Below, in pieces: positions 13,304 through 22,891 of a stretch of 64,000 nucleotides of DNA. The notes below the pieces were generated by a model. The model searched no databases and had not been told where the DNA came from. It was given only the letters and a program-made list of their open reading frames with translations. Source of the DNA: Dehalococcoidia bacterium (GTDB lineage Bacteria; Chloroflexota; Dehalococcoidia; Lucifugimonadales; JAGWBF01); NCBI GenBank assembly GCA_021295955.1, contig JAGWBJ010000005.1, positions 230,597 to 294,596 of the forward strand, given 5' to 3'. Numbering within the stretch: position 1 is the stretch's first letter; the number at the start of each line of letters is the position of its first letter. Both the position numbers and the translations under genes were made by a program.

Positions 13304-13555
13304 CTACGAGATGGAAGGCGTCTCCTGGGCCCTCACCATCCCCTCCAGCATCCGCTCCACGGCCATGGTGTGGCTGCACATGGCCCGGACGCCGAAGGAG
13401 CTGCACGAGCAGTGCCAGCCAGCCTCGTCCAGGCTGAGCTCGTACTTGCTGTGGTTGCCGCGGAAGGTAGCGTTGAGGGTCGTTATGTTAACGCGCTCTT
13501 TCTCCTCCGCGTAGGTGCGGGCCTTCTCTATCCGGCTGATTATACTCGAGTGCAT
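13304..13555 (-). CDS. Small SWIM-type zinc-finger protein
   Basis: MHSSIISRIEKARTYAEEKERV...WHCSCSSFGVRAMCSHTMAVERML (CxCx(n)CxH); ggagaggga upstream of ATG. Confidence 0.75.
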   Translation of the reverse strand: MHSSIISRIEKARTYAEEKERVNITTLNATFRGNHSKYELSLDEAGWHCSCSSFGVRAMCSHTMAVERMLEGMVRAQETPSIS

Positions 13556-13743
13556 TCCCTCTCCTTCGGGGTTTCCCCACAAGATGATTCTAAGGCAACG
13601 GGCCCGTATGGTCAATCTACAACCAGCCCCTCCGGCCCTTGGATCCCCCCCGGCCGGAGGGCCCGCAAGGCCGAAATCGAGCCCACCATCGGGGCCGCCG
13701 TTGTAGACCGTGTCGCGGACGTTGGTATATATTAGGTGACGTT

Positions 13744-16398
13744 GTGACGACCGGAGACGAGATTCGCAAGGCGTTCCTGGAGTTCTTCGAGGGCCTGGGC
13801 CACATTCCCATGCCCAGCGCCTCCCTGGTGCCCGCGGGAGACCCCACGCTGCTGTTCACCAGCGCTGGCATGGTGCCCTTCAAGCCCTTCTTCATGGGCG
13901 AGTCCACACCCCCGTCCAAACGGCTGACGTCCAGCCAGAAGAGCTTCCGGACCACCGACATCGACGAGGTGGGCGACCACAAGCACCTGACCTTCTTCGA
14001 GATGCTTGGGAACTTCAGCATCGGCGACTACTTCAAGAAGGACGCCATAGCCTTCTGCTGGGAGTTCGTCACCCGGCACTTCGGGCTTCCCCCCGACCGC
14101 CTCTACGCCACCATCTACCTGGACGACGAGGAGGCCTTCCACCACTGGAAGGATGACGTGGGGCTGCCTGAGGAGCGCATCTACCGGTACGGGAACGAGG
14201 ACAACTGGTGGGGACCGGCAGGCAAGGAGGGGCCCTGCGGCCCCTGCAGCGAGATCCACTACGACAACGGCGAGGAGTACGCCTGCGGCGACCCCCAGTG
14301 CCACCCCAACCACGACTGCGAACGCTTCGTCGAGCTGTGGAACCTGGTGTTCATGCAGTACTACCAGGACCTGGAGGGGAACCGTACTCCCCTTCCCGCA
14401 CCCAGCATCGATACGGGCATGGGGCTGGAGCGGGCCGCGGCCATCCTACAGGGCAAGCAGAACCTGTACGAGACGGACCTGTTCCAGCCCATCCTTGACG
14501 TGGCCTGCGGCCTGGCGGCCAAGACCTACGGCCGGGATCGGGACGCCGACTACGCCCTGAGGGTGGTTGCCGAGCACTCCCGGGCCGCCGCCTTCCTCAT
14601 CGCCGACGGCGTCGTCCCCGGCAACGAGGGCCGGGGCTACGTGCTGCGGCGGGTGATACGCCGGGCCATACGCTACGGCCGCCGGCTGGGCCTGGACGGC
14701 CCGTTCCTAGCGCGAGTGGTTGACGCCGCAATCATACGATTCGAGGGGCCCTACCCGGAGCTGGCCACCAACCGCGACTTCATCATCCGCGTGGTCAACC
14801 TGGAGGAGGAGCGATTCGGCCACGCCTTCGAGCGGGGAAGCGGGATACTCGATGGGATTCTGGCCTCCCTGGCAGACGGCACGGGACGGGCCGCCGATAC
14901 GGCGCCGGTGCCCGGAACCGACGTGTTCACTCTCTACGACACCTACGGCTTCCCGCCGGAGCTCACGGCCGAGATTGCCCGAGAGCACGGCTTCGACGTG
15001 GACATGGAGGGGTTCCAGCGGGAGATGGACGCCCAAAGGGAGCGGGCCCGGGCCGCCCAGGCTTTCTCCGGGGCCATGGAGATGCTTACCACGTACGAGA
15101 ACCTGGGGGTGGACCGGGTACTGTTCGTCGGATACGCCGAGCTCCACCGAGAATCGGTGGTCACCGCGCTGCTGGTGGACGACGCGCCAGTGGGGTATGC
15201 CACCGTTGGGCAGACGGTGGAGGTGGTGCTCAGGGACACGCCCTTCTACGCCGAAGGGGGAGGCCAGGTGGGCGACGCCGGGACCATCAGGGGGCCCAAC
15301 GGCCGGGTGTGCGTCGAGGACACCCAGGCCCCGGTGGCCGGGCTCATCGTGCACCGGGGAGTGGTCGCCGAGGGCGACGTGTCCCTGGGAGACCTTGTGG
15401 CCGCCTCGGTGGACCCGTCGCGGCGCCTGGACACCGCTCGCAACCACAGCGCCACCCACCTCCTCCACGCGGGCCTCCGCCAGGTGCTGGGAGCCCACGT
15501 GAGGCAGGCCGGCTCCCTGGTGACCCCCGACCGCCTGCGCTTCGACTACAGCCACGTCAGTCCCCTGGCCGGGGAGGAGCTCCGGGAGATCCAGGGGCTG
15601 GTCAACGCGAAGGTCCGGGACAACCTGTCGGTGAGCACCCGTGAGAGCACCCTTACCCAGGCGGTGAACGACGGGGCGCTGGCCTTCTTCGGCGACCGGT
15701 ACGGGGAGACGGTCCGCGTCGTGGAGATGTCCGACGGAGACGCCTTCAGCGTGGAGGTGTGCGGCGGCACCCACATCGCCGCCACGGGCCAGATAGGGCC
15801 CCTCTTCGTGGTCGGCGAGTCCAGCATCGGCGGAGGCATGCGCCGCGTCGAGGCGGTGGCGGGCCGTGCCGCCGAGGAGCTGTTCCTCCAGCGCACCGCC
15901 ACCCTGGAGTCCCTGTCCCGAAAGCTGGAGACCCCCCTGGTGGACCTGGAGCAGCGCATGGACAGCTTCATCGAGGACGTCGACCGGATGCGAAAGCGGT
16001 TGGCCACCCTGGAGCGCGAGAGCCTGCTCCGGGAGGCCCGGGACCTCCTCTCCTCCGCGGCGGATGTTGACGGGGTGAGGGTGGTGTCCGCCAGGACCTC
16101 GGCGACCAACACCGAGGGCATGCGGCAGATGGGCGACTGGCTGAAGGAGAAGCTGTCCAGCGCGGTGGTCGTCCTGGCCGCGCTGGAGAACGGACGGCCC
16201 TCGCTGGTGGCGATGGTGACACCGGACCTGGTTGCCAGGGGCCTTAACGCGGGCGCCATCGCCAGGGACACCGCCAAGGTCATGGGGGGAGGCGGCGGCG
16301 GACGGCCCGAGATGGCCCAGGCCGGGGGCAAGAGAGCCGACAAACTGGAGGAGGCCCTGGGCAGAGTTCCCGGCCTGGTGCGCCAGGGCCTGTCCTGA
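13744..16398 (+). CDS. alaS: Alanyl-tRNA synthetase
   Basis: RKAFLEFFEGLGHIPMPSASLVPAGDPTLLFTSAGMVPFKPFF, HSATHLLHAGLRQVLG, CGGTHIAATGQIG; GTG start at 13744. Confidence 0.97.
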   Translation: MTTGDEIRKAFLEFFEGLGHIPMPSASLVPAGDPTLLFTSAGMVPFKPFFMGESTPPSKRLTSSQKSFRTTDIDEVGDHKHLTFFEMLGNFSIGDYFKKDAIAFCWEFVTRHFGLPPDRLYATIYLDDEEAFHHWKDDVGLPEERIYRYGNEDNWWGPAGKEGPCGPCSEIHYDNGEEYACGDPQCHPNHDCERFVELWNLVFMQYYQDLEGNRTPLPAPSIDTGMGLERAAAILQGKQNLYETDLFQPILDVACGLAAKTYGRDRDADYALRVVAEHSRAAAFLIADGVVPGNEGRGYVLRRVIRRAIRYGRRLGLDGPFLARVVDAAIIRFEGPYPELATNRDFIIRVVNLEEERFGHAFERGSGILDGILASLADGTGRAADTAPVPGTDVFTLYDTYGFPPELTAEIAREHGFDVDMEGFQREMDAQRERARAAQAFSGAMEMLTTYENLGVDRVLFVGYAELHRESVVTALLVDDAPVGYATVGQTVEVVLRDTPFYAEGGGQVGDAGTIRGPNGRVCVEDTQAPVAGLIVHRGVVAEGDVSLGDLVAASVDPSRRLDTARNHSATHLLHAGLRQVLGAHVRQAGSLVTPDRLRFDYSHVSPLAGEELREIQGLVNAKVRDNLSVSTRESTLTQAVNDGALAFFGDRYGETVRVVEMSDGDAFSVEVCGGTHIAATGQIGPLFVVGESSIGGGMRRVEAVAGRAAEELFLQRTATLESLSRKLETPLVDLEQRMDSFIEDVDRMRKRLATLERESLLREARDLLSSAADVDGVRVVSARTSATNTEGMRQMGDWLKEKLSSAVVVLAALENGRPSLVAMVTPDLVARGLNAGAIARDTAKVMGGGGGGRPEMAQAGGKRADKLEEALGRVPGLVRQGLS

Positions 16399-16416
16399 GC
16401 CCGCCGGGATAGCCCG

Positions 16417-16863
16417 TTGACCATCCTGTGCCTGGACGTGGGAGACCGGCGCATCGGACTCGCCGTAAGCGACCCGTCCAACCTCCTTGCCATTCCCCTG
16501 GGGGCCATACGGCGTACACGGCGCGAAAGCGACATCGACGCCGTCATCCGCCACGCCACGGAGCGGAACGCCGACCGGCTGGCGGTCGGAATGCCCCTCT
16601 CTCTAAACGGACGGGTGGGACCCCAGGCCAGGAAGGTCAATAGCTTCATCCAAGCCCTGGGCCGGAGGACGAGCCTCCCCATTCACAGGGTCGACGAGCG
16701 CTTCTCCACGGCCGAGGCCGAGCGGCGGCTGCGCCAAGCCGGAGTCGAGCCGTCACGGGAGCGGGAGAGGGTGGACGCGGCGGCGGCCGCGGTCATCCTT
16801 CAGGAGTACCTGGACGGGCTAAAGGCCGCGGAGCGCGCCGAACAGGGGTCACAACAGCCGTAG
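16417..16863 (+). CDS. ruvX: Putative Holliday junction resolvase (YqgF/RuvX)
   Basis: LCLDVGDRRIGLAVSDP...VDERFSTAEAERRL. Confidence 0.93.
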   Translation: MTILCLDVGDRRIGLAVSDPSNLLAIPLGAIRRTRRESDIDAVIRHATERNADRLAVGMPLSLNGRVGPQARKVNSFIQALGRRTSLPIHRVDERFSTAEAERRLRQAGVEPSRERERVDAAAAAVILQEYLDGLKAAERAEQGSQQP

Positions 16864-16957
16864 AGCATGTTATAATACTCGCGCCTATAGAGGCGTGGAG
16901 TCAGCGACCTACCGTACACCCTGGATATGACCTACAGCTAAGGAGGAGCGGGAGCCC

Positions 16958-17230
16958 ATGACGTACATCATCGCCGAACCCTGTGTCGATGTTAAGGACG
17001 GGGCCTGTGTGGACGTCTGTCCGGTGGACTGTATCTACACCACGGACGACGACAACATGTTCTACATCAGCCCAGACGAGTGCATCGACTGCGCCGCGTG
17101 CGAGCCTGTGTGCCCCGTGACGGCGATTTTCGCCGAGGACTCGGTGCCAGAGGAGTGGGAAAGCTTCATCCCCCTCAACTACGACTACTTCAAGAACAAA
17201 GACCTCTCTACCTTGAAGAACTACCGCTGA
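16958..17230 (+). CDS. Ferredoxin, two 4Fe-4S-type clusters
   Basis: ACVDVCPVDCIY and CIDCAACEPVCP motifs; aggagg RBS. Confidence 0.93.
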   Translation: MTYIIAEPCVDVKDGACVDVCPVDCIYTTDDDNMFYISPDECIDCAACEPVCPVTAIFAEDSVPEEWESFIPLNYDYFKNKDLSTLKNYR

Positions 17231-17272
17231 CGCGTCCGACTCAGGCACGGGGATAGCCCCCGGCACCCAAAG

Positions 17273-17310
17273 ACACGAAGGCGCAGGAGGCCAGACCTGC
17301 CTCTTCGTGT
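17273..17310 (+). terminator. Rho-independent terminator
   Basis: acacgaag...cttcgtgt stem with inner gcagg/cctgc followed by ttttt. Confidence 0.75.
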
Positions 17311-17376
17311 TTTTCTTGGGAGACCCATGGACCGCCGCCGAAGGAGCCCGAGTTCACCGTCCGGGAGAAGCGAGGA

Positions 17377-18159
17377 ATGCCGACCGCACCCGTCAACGGA
17401 ATAGACATCTACTACGAGACATCCGGAGAGGGTCCCGCGGTGGTGTTCGCTCACGGCAAGGGTGGCAACCACATTAGCTGGTGGCAGCAGGTGCCCGTGT
17501 TCTCCAGCACCTTCCGTTGCATAACCTTCGACCACCGGGGCTGGGGACGGTCCCTCAACCCCAAGGGCTCCATCGGCCGGGACGCCTTCGTGGACGACCT
17601 CCGGGGCCTGCTGGACTACCTGGAGGTCCAACGCACCTTTCTGGTGGCCCAGTCCATGGGCGGCCTTACGTGCCTGGGCTTCGCCCTAGCCCATCCCGAG
17701 AGGACCATGGGGCTGGTGCTGGCGGACACCACCGGGGGCATCGGGGACCCCGCGGTGGTGGAGACCATCCGGAACCGGAAGGCCCCGAAGGACGTGACCC
17801 TGCGGGCGATGTCCGCCGGCTTCCGGGACGGCGCCCCCGCGGGGGCGTTCCTGTACAAAGAGATCAACCTGCTGAACCCGCCCCGGGACCCGGAGCCCAA
17901 CGGGTTCACCAGCGGCGAGGGGCCCAAGGCCGAGGACCTGGCCGCGATGCGGGTCCCCACCCTGCTCATCGTCGGCGAGGAGGACCAGGTGATGCCCCCG
18001 CCGGCGATGGAGCGGTCCCGGGACCTGATCCCGGGCTCCAGGCTGGAGAGGGTCCCGGGGGCCGGCCACTCGGTGTACTTCGAGAAGCCCGACCTGTTCA
18101 ACCGCATGGTCCTGGACTTCTTCTCCTCGATCCTGGAATCGTCGCCAGCCACCCCGTAG
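17377..18159 (+). CDS. Alpha/beta hydrolase
   Basis: VVFAHGKGGNHISWW, AQSMGGLT nucleophile elbow, GAGHSVYFEKP. Confidence 0.9.
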   Translation: MPTAPVNGIDIYYETSGEGPAVVFAHGKGGNHISWWQQVPVFSSTFRCITFDHRGWGRSLNPKGSIGRDAFVDDLRGLLDYLEVQRTFLVAQSMGGLTCLGFALAHPERTMGLVLADTTGGIGDPAVVETIRNRKAPKDVTLRAMSAGFRDGAPAGAFLYKEINLLNPPRDPEPNGFTSGEGPKAEDLAAMRVPTLLIVGEEDQVMPPPAMERSRDLIPGSRLERVPGAGHSVYFEKPDLFNRMVLDFFSSILESSPATP

Positions 18160-18248
18160 CCAGGGGGCCGTCGCAGCCAACCGCCTTGTCCGGACCCAAA
18201 GAACTGATCGCCCGGGCCGGGCGTAATAACGGGTAGGAGGCCGTCACC

Positions 18249-19619
18249 ATGGATGACCCCGCTCTGAATCGCCTGAGCTCCTACGTACCCGGGGTTCGCG
18301 CCGATTTCGAAGAGATGCTGGGCGGCATAGTGGAAGTGCCGACGGTCAGCGCCGACCCGGAGCACGCCGAGGACATACGGAAGGGTGCGGCCCTGGCCGC
18401 CCAGTACCTCCGCGCATCCGGGGCCACCTCCGCCGAGGTGGTGGAAACGTCGGGAAACCCCGTCGTGCTGGGGAAATTCCTATCGGACCCCGCCGACCCG
18501 ACCGTCACCGTCTACAACCACCTGGACGTGCAACCGGCCCAGGAGCCCGAGTGGACCCGCGACCCGTTCTCCTTCGGCGCCCGGGACGGCCGCTACGACG
18601 GCAGAGGGTGCACCGACGACAAGGGCCCGGCCCTCACGGCCCTGATGGCCGCCCGGTACGCCCGAGAGGCCGGCATCCCCGTGAACGTCCACTTCATCTG
18701 GGAGATGGAGGAGGAGATAGGGAGCCCCCACTTCGAGGAGTTCGTTCAGGGCCAGGGGTCCGGCGTCGACACCGACTCGGTGGTGGTCTCGGACACGGTG
18801 TGGCTATCCAGGGACACCCCGGCCATCCCGTACGGCCTCCGGGGCCTCCAGGCCGCCAGGCTCGTCCTGGAGACGGGCCGGAACGACGCCCACTCGGGAC
18901 TGACCGGAGGGGCCGCCCGCAACCCCGTCGGCGAGCTGTGCCAGGTCATCGGCCGCTGCTACGACGCCCGGACCGGCGAGGTCACCATACCGGGCTTCTA
19001 CGACCGGGTGGCGCCCGCCAGCGGCGAGGAGATGGAGAGCTTCCTCTCCTCGGGCTTCGACCTGGGCAAGTTCGTGGAGGCCCACGGCCTGTACAAGCTG
19101 CGGACCCGGGACGCGGGGGAGGTCATGGACCGCATCTGGTGCCGGCCCACCTTCGAGGTCCACGGCGTCACGGGAGGCTACCTGGGACCCGGGGTGAAGA
19201 CGGTGGTGCCGCCCAGGGCCGAGGCCAAGGTCAGCATGAGACTGGTGCCGGACCAGGAACCCGAAGAGGCGATGGAGCTGCTGACGGCCCACGTCAAGGA
19301 GATCAACCCCGACGTGGAGGTGCACGCCGCCGGTTCCCTGCGGCCGTACCTGGGCGACTTTCGCGGCCCCTACGCCGACGCGGCGCGGCAGGCCATCCGC
19401 TTCGGCTTCGATCGAGACCCCGCGTTCATCAGGGAGGGGGGCTCCATAGGAGCCGTCGTGACCATGCGCGACTATCTGAAGGCGCCCATAATCCTCATGG
19501 GCTTCAGCCTGCCGGACCACGGCTACCACGGGCCCAACGAGCACTACGACTGGGGCCAGGCATCCGGGGGAATCAGGGCCCTGTCCTCCTACTTTAGCCA
19601 GGTCTCACGGATACGGTAG
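18249..19619 (+). CDS. M20/ArgE-DapE family metallopeptidase (dipeptidase-like)
   Basis: VYNHLDVQPA, GRGCTDDKGP, EMEEEIGSPHF motifs. Confidence 0.92.
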   Translation: MDDPALNRLSSYVPGVRADFEEMLGGIVEVPTVSADPEHAEDIRKGAALAAQYLRASGATSAEVVETSGNPVVLGKFLSDPADPTVTVYNHLDVQPAQEPEWTRDPFSFGARDGRYDGRGCTDDKGPALTALMAARYAREAGIPVNVHFIWEMEEEIGSPHFEEFVQGQGSGVDTDSVVVSDTVWLSRDTPAIPYGLRGLQAARLVLETGRNDAHSGLTGGAARNPVGELCQVIGRCYDARTGEVTIPGFYDRVAPASGEEMESFLSSGFDLGKFVEAHGLYKLRTRDAGEVMDRIWCRPTFEVHGVTGGYLGPGVKTVVPPRAEAKVSMRLVPDQEPEEAMELLTAHVKEINPDVEVHAAGSLRPYLGDFRGPYADAARQAIRFGFDRDPAFIREGGSIGAVVTMRDYLKAPIILMGFSLPDHGYHGPNEHYDWGQASGGIRALSSYFSQVSRIR

Positions 19620-19623
19620 AGAC

Positions 19624-20265
19624 ATCAAGACGACGGACCGGATAGGGAGAAAGGGCCTCATCACGGCCCTAGCCATCGTCTCGCTGGCGGGGTTGACGGC
19701 GCTGGCCGGGTGCGGCGGCAGGGAGGCCGAGCCCACGTCGGACGCGGCCTTCCAGCCGGAGCCGGTGGGGTCTGCGGAGTCCGAGGCCAAGCTGGACCCG
19801 GCCAAGGACTTCGAGATCTCTCCCTACGGCGGCGCCGACTTCGAGGGGATGGACTCCGTCCGGCTGTCGGACCTGCTGGGCCGGCCCATCGTACTGAACT
19901 TCTGGGCGGGGCTGTGTCCGCCCTGCAGGGCCGAGATGCCCGACCTGCAGGAGTTCTACGACGAGTACGGAGACGAAATTATCCTCCTCGGTGTCGACGT
20001 GGGACCCTTCACCGGGTTGGGCTCCAACCAGACGGGCCGGGGACTCATCCAGGCCCTGAACATCACGTATCCCACGGGCTCAACCGAGGATGCTTCGGTG
20101 GTTACCGAGTACGGGGTGTTCAGCATGCCCACCACCGTGTTCATCACAGCCGACGGCAAGGTGTTCCGCAAGTGGTCGGGAATCATCAACAAGGAGAAGG
20201 TCGTCGAGATCGCGTTGGATATGCTCGCCCCGTCGAGCGATGGCCCGGGCGCGGCCACCGGGTAG
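19624..20265 (+). CDS. TlpA-like thioredoxin-fold lipoprotein
   Basis: Lipobox LTALAGC and FWAGLCPPCRAEMP; the frame extends upstream of the listed TTG 19693 but lacks an ATG/GTG/TTG start. Confidence 0.8.
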   Translation: MKTTDRIGRKGLITALAIVSLAGLTALAGCGGREAEPTSDAAFQPEPVGSAESEAKLDPAKDFEISPYGGADFEGMDSVRLSDLLGRPIVLNFWAGLCPPCRAEMPDLQEFYDEYGDEIILLGVDVGPFTGLGSNQTGRGLIQALNITYPTGSTEDASVVTEYGVFSMPTTVFITADGKVFRKWSGIINKEKVVEIALDMLAPSSDGPGAATG

Positions 20266-20310
20266 CGCCCGAACGGCAGGCCCTCGACCCAGCTTTCGAA
20301 CGAGTGGGTT

Positions 20311-21237
20311 ATGGTAAGTACACTGAAGACGATCCAGCTACCGAGCGCAGCACACCTGCGGAGCTACGTGGCGCCCATGGCTGTGGGACTGCTGGCCCTG
20401 GGAGCCGCCGTCATCGGCGCGTTCCTAACGGGGGAGTCGGCGGCCACCGGGGGAGTCAACGGGTTCGTGGAGACCCTCTCGGGCAGGGCGACCGACGGGC
20501 TCAGCAGCGGCTTCGAAGTACGCGGGTGGCAGATCTCCCTGGCGCCCCTGGGCTTCGCCTTCGTGGCTGGGATGGCCTCCGCCGTCAACCCGTGCGGGTT
20601 CGCCATGCTTCCGGCATACCTGGGCCTGTATCTGGGGGCCGAGGGGCAGGCGGAAGACGACCGCACCCCCCTGCGCATGCTGGCCAACGCCTTCCTCGTG
20701 GGGCTGACGGTCACGGCGGGGTTCGTCATCCTCTTCGGCGCCATCGGCATGGCCATAGACCAGGGCATCCGATCCATCGTCGACGCCTTCTCCTGGGTGG
20801 GTTTCAGCATTGGAGTCATCCTGGCCCTGGTAGGGTCGTGGATCCTGGGCGGGGGCAAGCTGTACGTGAGCTTGGCCGGTCGTGCGGCCTCCCACGTAGG
20901 CAACCCCAACCAGGTGGGCGTTCGGGGCTACTTCCTCTTCGGCCTCAGCTACGGGCTGGCATCCCTGGGCTGCTCTCTTCCCATATTCCTGACGGTCGTC
21001 TTCACCACCCAGGCCACATCCTCCGTGCTGCAGGCCCTGGGCCAGTTCCTGCTGTACGCCCTGGGAATGGGGCTGGTAATACTCGTCCTCACCATCAGCA
21101 TGGCCCTGTTCAAGAGGGCGGTGGTCACGGCCCTTCGCAAGGCCCTCCCCCTGTTCCAGCCCTTCAGCGCGGTGTTCATGATCGCGGCGGGCTCCTACCT
21201 GGCCTACTACTGGCTAACCATCGGAGATCTGGCGTAG
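20311..21237 (+). CDS. Cytochrome c biogenesis protein CcdA/DsbD transmembrane family
   Basis: SAVNPCGFAMLPAYLGL and SYGLASLGCSLPIFL paired Cys motifs, multi-TM. Confidence 0.9.
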   Translation: MVSTLKTIQLPSAAHLRSYVAPMAVGLLALGAAVIGAFLTGESAATGGVNGFVETLSGRATDGLSSGFEVRGWQISLAPLGFAFVAGMASAVNPCGFAMLPAYLGLYLGAEGQAEDDRTPLRMLANAFLVGLTVTAGFVILFGAIGMAIDQGIRSIVDAFSWVGFSIGVILALVGSWILGGGKLYVSLAGRAASHVGNPNQVGVRGYFLFGLSYGLASLGCSLPIFLTVVFTTQATSSVLQALGQFLLYALGMGLVILVLTISMALFKRAVVTALRKALPLFQPFSAVFMIAAGSYLAYYWLTIGDLA

Positions 21238-21299
21238 AAGGCACGCCTACCCTAGCGGGGATAAAGGGCATAGCCTGACAGGGCCATGATCCCTCCGAC

Positions 21300-22397
21300 C
21301 TACTGGTAGACCTCGGTCTCCGGGTGGTAGTCCTTCCAGGCGAACCAGAAGGAGTAGTGGGAGGGGACCCTGTCCAGGCGAGCGCCCGCCAGCTCCCCCT
21401 CCACGGCCTCTCCGGTTACGGCGGTCCAGCGGGTCCCCGTCTCCCGGTCCACCATCATGGCCCCTGGACCGCCCCTCCGGTGCTCCAACCGGAAAGTCAG
21501 CACCCTATCATCCAGCCGTCGATCGTAGACCACCCCCGTCTCCGACCCGGCGTCGAATACGACCAGCACGGGCCTTCCCTGGAACCGGTCGTTGACCAGG
21601 GGTTCCTCCTCCAACCGCCCGAAGGGGTACGCCCGCGCCTCGCCGCCCGACTCCAGACCCAGGACCAGCTCCTTGGCGCCCAGGCGGTCGTCCTTGCGCC
21701 ACTCACCCTGGAGGCCCGCCCGGGAGATGGAGTAGTAGATAGTGTACTTGTCCCTTTTGAACCCGCCTCCCTTGTCCAGGGCGGTGGTGTCGGGATACAG
21801 CTCCAGCCACGAGCTCCAGGTCGTCCGGAGGGCCGGCAGCACCTCCAGACGACGGCCCTCCAGGGGCCCACGCACGGCCTCTCCAAGAACCTGACTCCAC
21901 AGGCTGTCGGTCTGGTGATCGTACATGACCAGCCCGTTCATAATCAGGTTTCCCGAGACTCCGAAGGTGAGGGTGCGCCCCCCGGTCTCACGGGCATACA
22001 CGATGCCCGTGTAGCAGAGGGGTCACCAGGTCACGGCGATGGGGGTCCCACCCAGGACGTCGTTGACGATCTCGTGGCGGCTGAGCTGGGGCACCGAGTA
22101 GGCCCGGGGCCCCCCGTCGATGGATACGCCTATCACCATCTCGTCGTCGGAGAACTGGTCCTCCGCCTCCTCGGCGCTGAGGTACGACGGGTCCAGCACC
22201 GCCCGTATGGCGTCCTTGGGGATTACGGAGATCATCTTCAGGTCCCGGGCGGTTACGTCGGTGTACACCTCGGGGACGGTAAGCGTGCGGGTCGGTTGAG
22301 GCCCCGACATCGGCCGGGCGTTGCACCCGGAAGCCAGCAGGCACAGACAACCGGCAACCAGTACGATGAGGGCAACGGGAAAAGGGCGACTACGCAT
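21300..22397 (-). CDS. DUF3179-family lipoprotein, candidate selenoprotein (in-frame TGA at 22023-22025)
   Basis: ORFs 22421-22023 and 22001-21300 are in the same frame; junction reads PIAVTW-TGA-PLCYTGIVYARETGGRTLTFGVSG, where the family has VTWCPLC; perfect 8-bp hairpin just downstream. Confidence 0.82.
21990..22010 (-). promoter_or_regulatory. Candidate bacterial SECIS hairpin for the DUF3179 gene
   Basis: ACGGGCAT-CGTGT-ATGCCCGT, 20 nt after TGA, G among first two loop bases. Confidence 0.75.
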
Positions 22398-22545
22398 ACA
22401 AGAACCGTGCAAGTGTAGCACACCCCCGCACCCGCCTTGCCACCGCCGGCCTGGTGGGTTAGATTATATGCACTCCACACGACCCGGAGCCGCCGCCCCC
22501 CCGGCGCGCCGGCCGGTGGGAGACAAGGAGAGCGGAGGAAGAGCT

Positions 22546-22860
22546 TTGGCAGCGAAGTACCTGTACCTGGTAAGAATGGACGTGGACGAAGACAAGGAGG
22601 CCCACTTCAACGATATCTACGACAGGGAGCACATCCCGGAGATCAGCAAAGTGCCCGGGGTCGGAAACGTCACACGGTACGAGACCGCCACCGAGGGGAT
22701 GCCCAAGTACGCGGCCCTATACGAGATGGACAGCCCCGACCTTCCCAGCTCCCCAGAGTGGAAGAAGGCCTCGGACACCGGAACGTGGAAGGATACGGTG
22801 AGACCCTTCACCAAGAACCGCTCCCACACCATCTACAAGGTCATGGAGCCGGGCTCCTAG
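22546..22860 (+). CDS. Small EthD/DUF4286-like dimeric alpha-beta barrel-type protein
   Basis: AAKYLYLVRMDVDEDKEAHFNDIYDREHIPEISKVPGVGNVTRYE; TTG start after gcggaggaag. Confidence 0.65.
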   Translation: MAAKYLYLVRMDVDEDKEAHFNDIYDREHIPEISKVPGVGNVTRYETATEGMPKYAALYEMDSPDLPSSPEWKKASDTGTWKDTVRPFTKNRSHTIYKVMEPGS

Positions 22861-22891
22861 CTGTCCCTACTCGGACCTCCGGAGGTGCCCC

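Noticed and set aside
12838-13437. 199-aa ORF as a real gene
   Set aside because: It is the duplicated MMPL 3' end running through tRNA-Gly and into the SWIM gene antisense
14707-16554. 615-aa minus-strand ORF (and 15546-16682)
   Set aside because: Antisense to alaS/ruvX with no recognizable domain; codon-bias artefact
21300-22421. DUF3179 gene as a frameshifted or nonsense pseudogene
   Set aside because: Both halves are in the same frame, the TGA is exactly at the conserved Cys, and a perfect SECIS-like hairpin follows; two similar cases occur in the window
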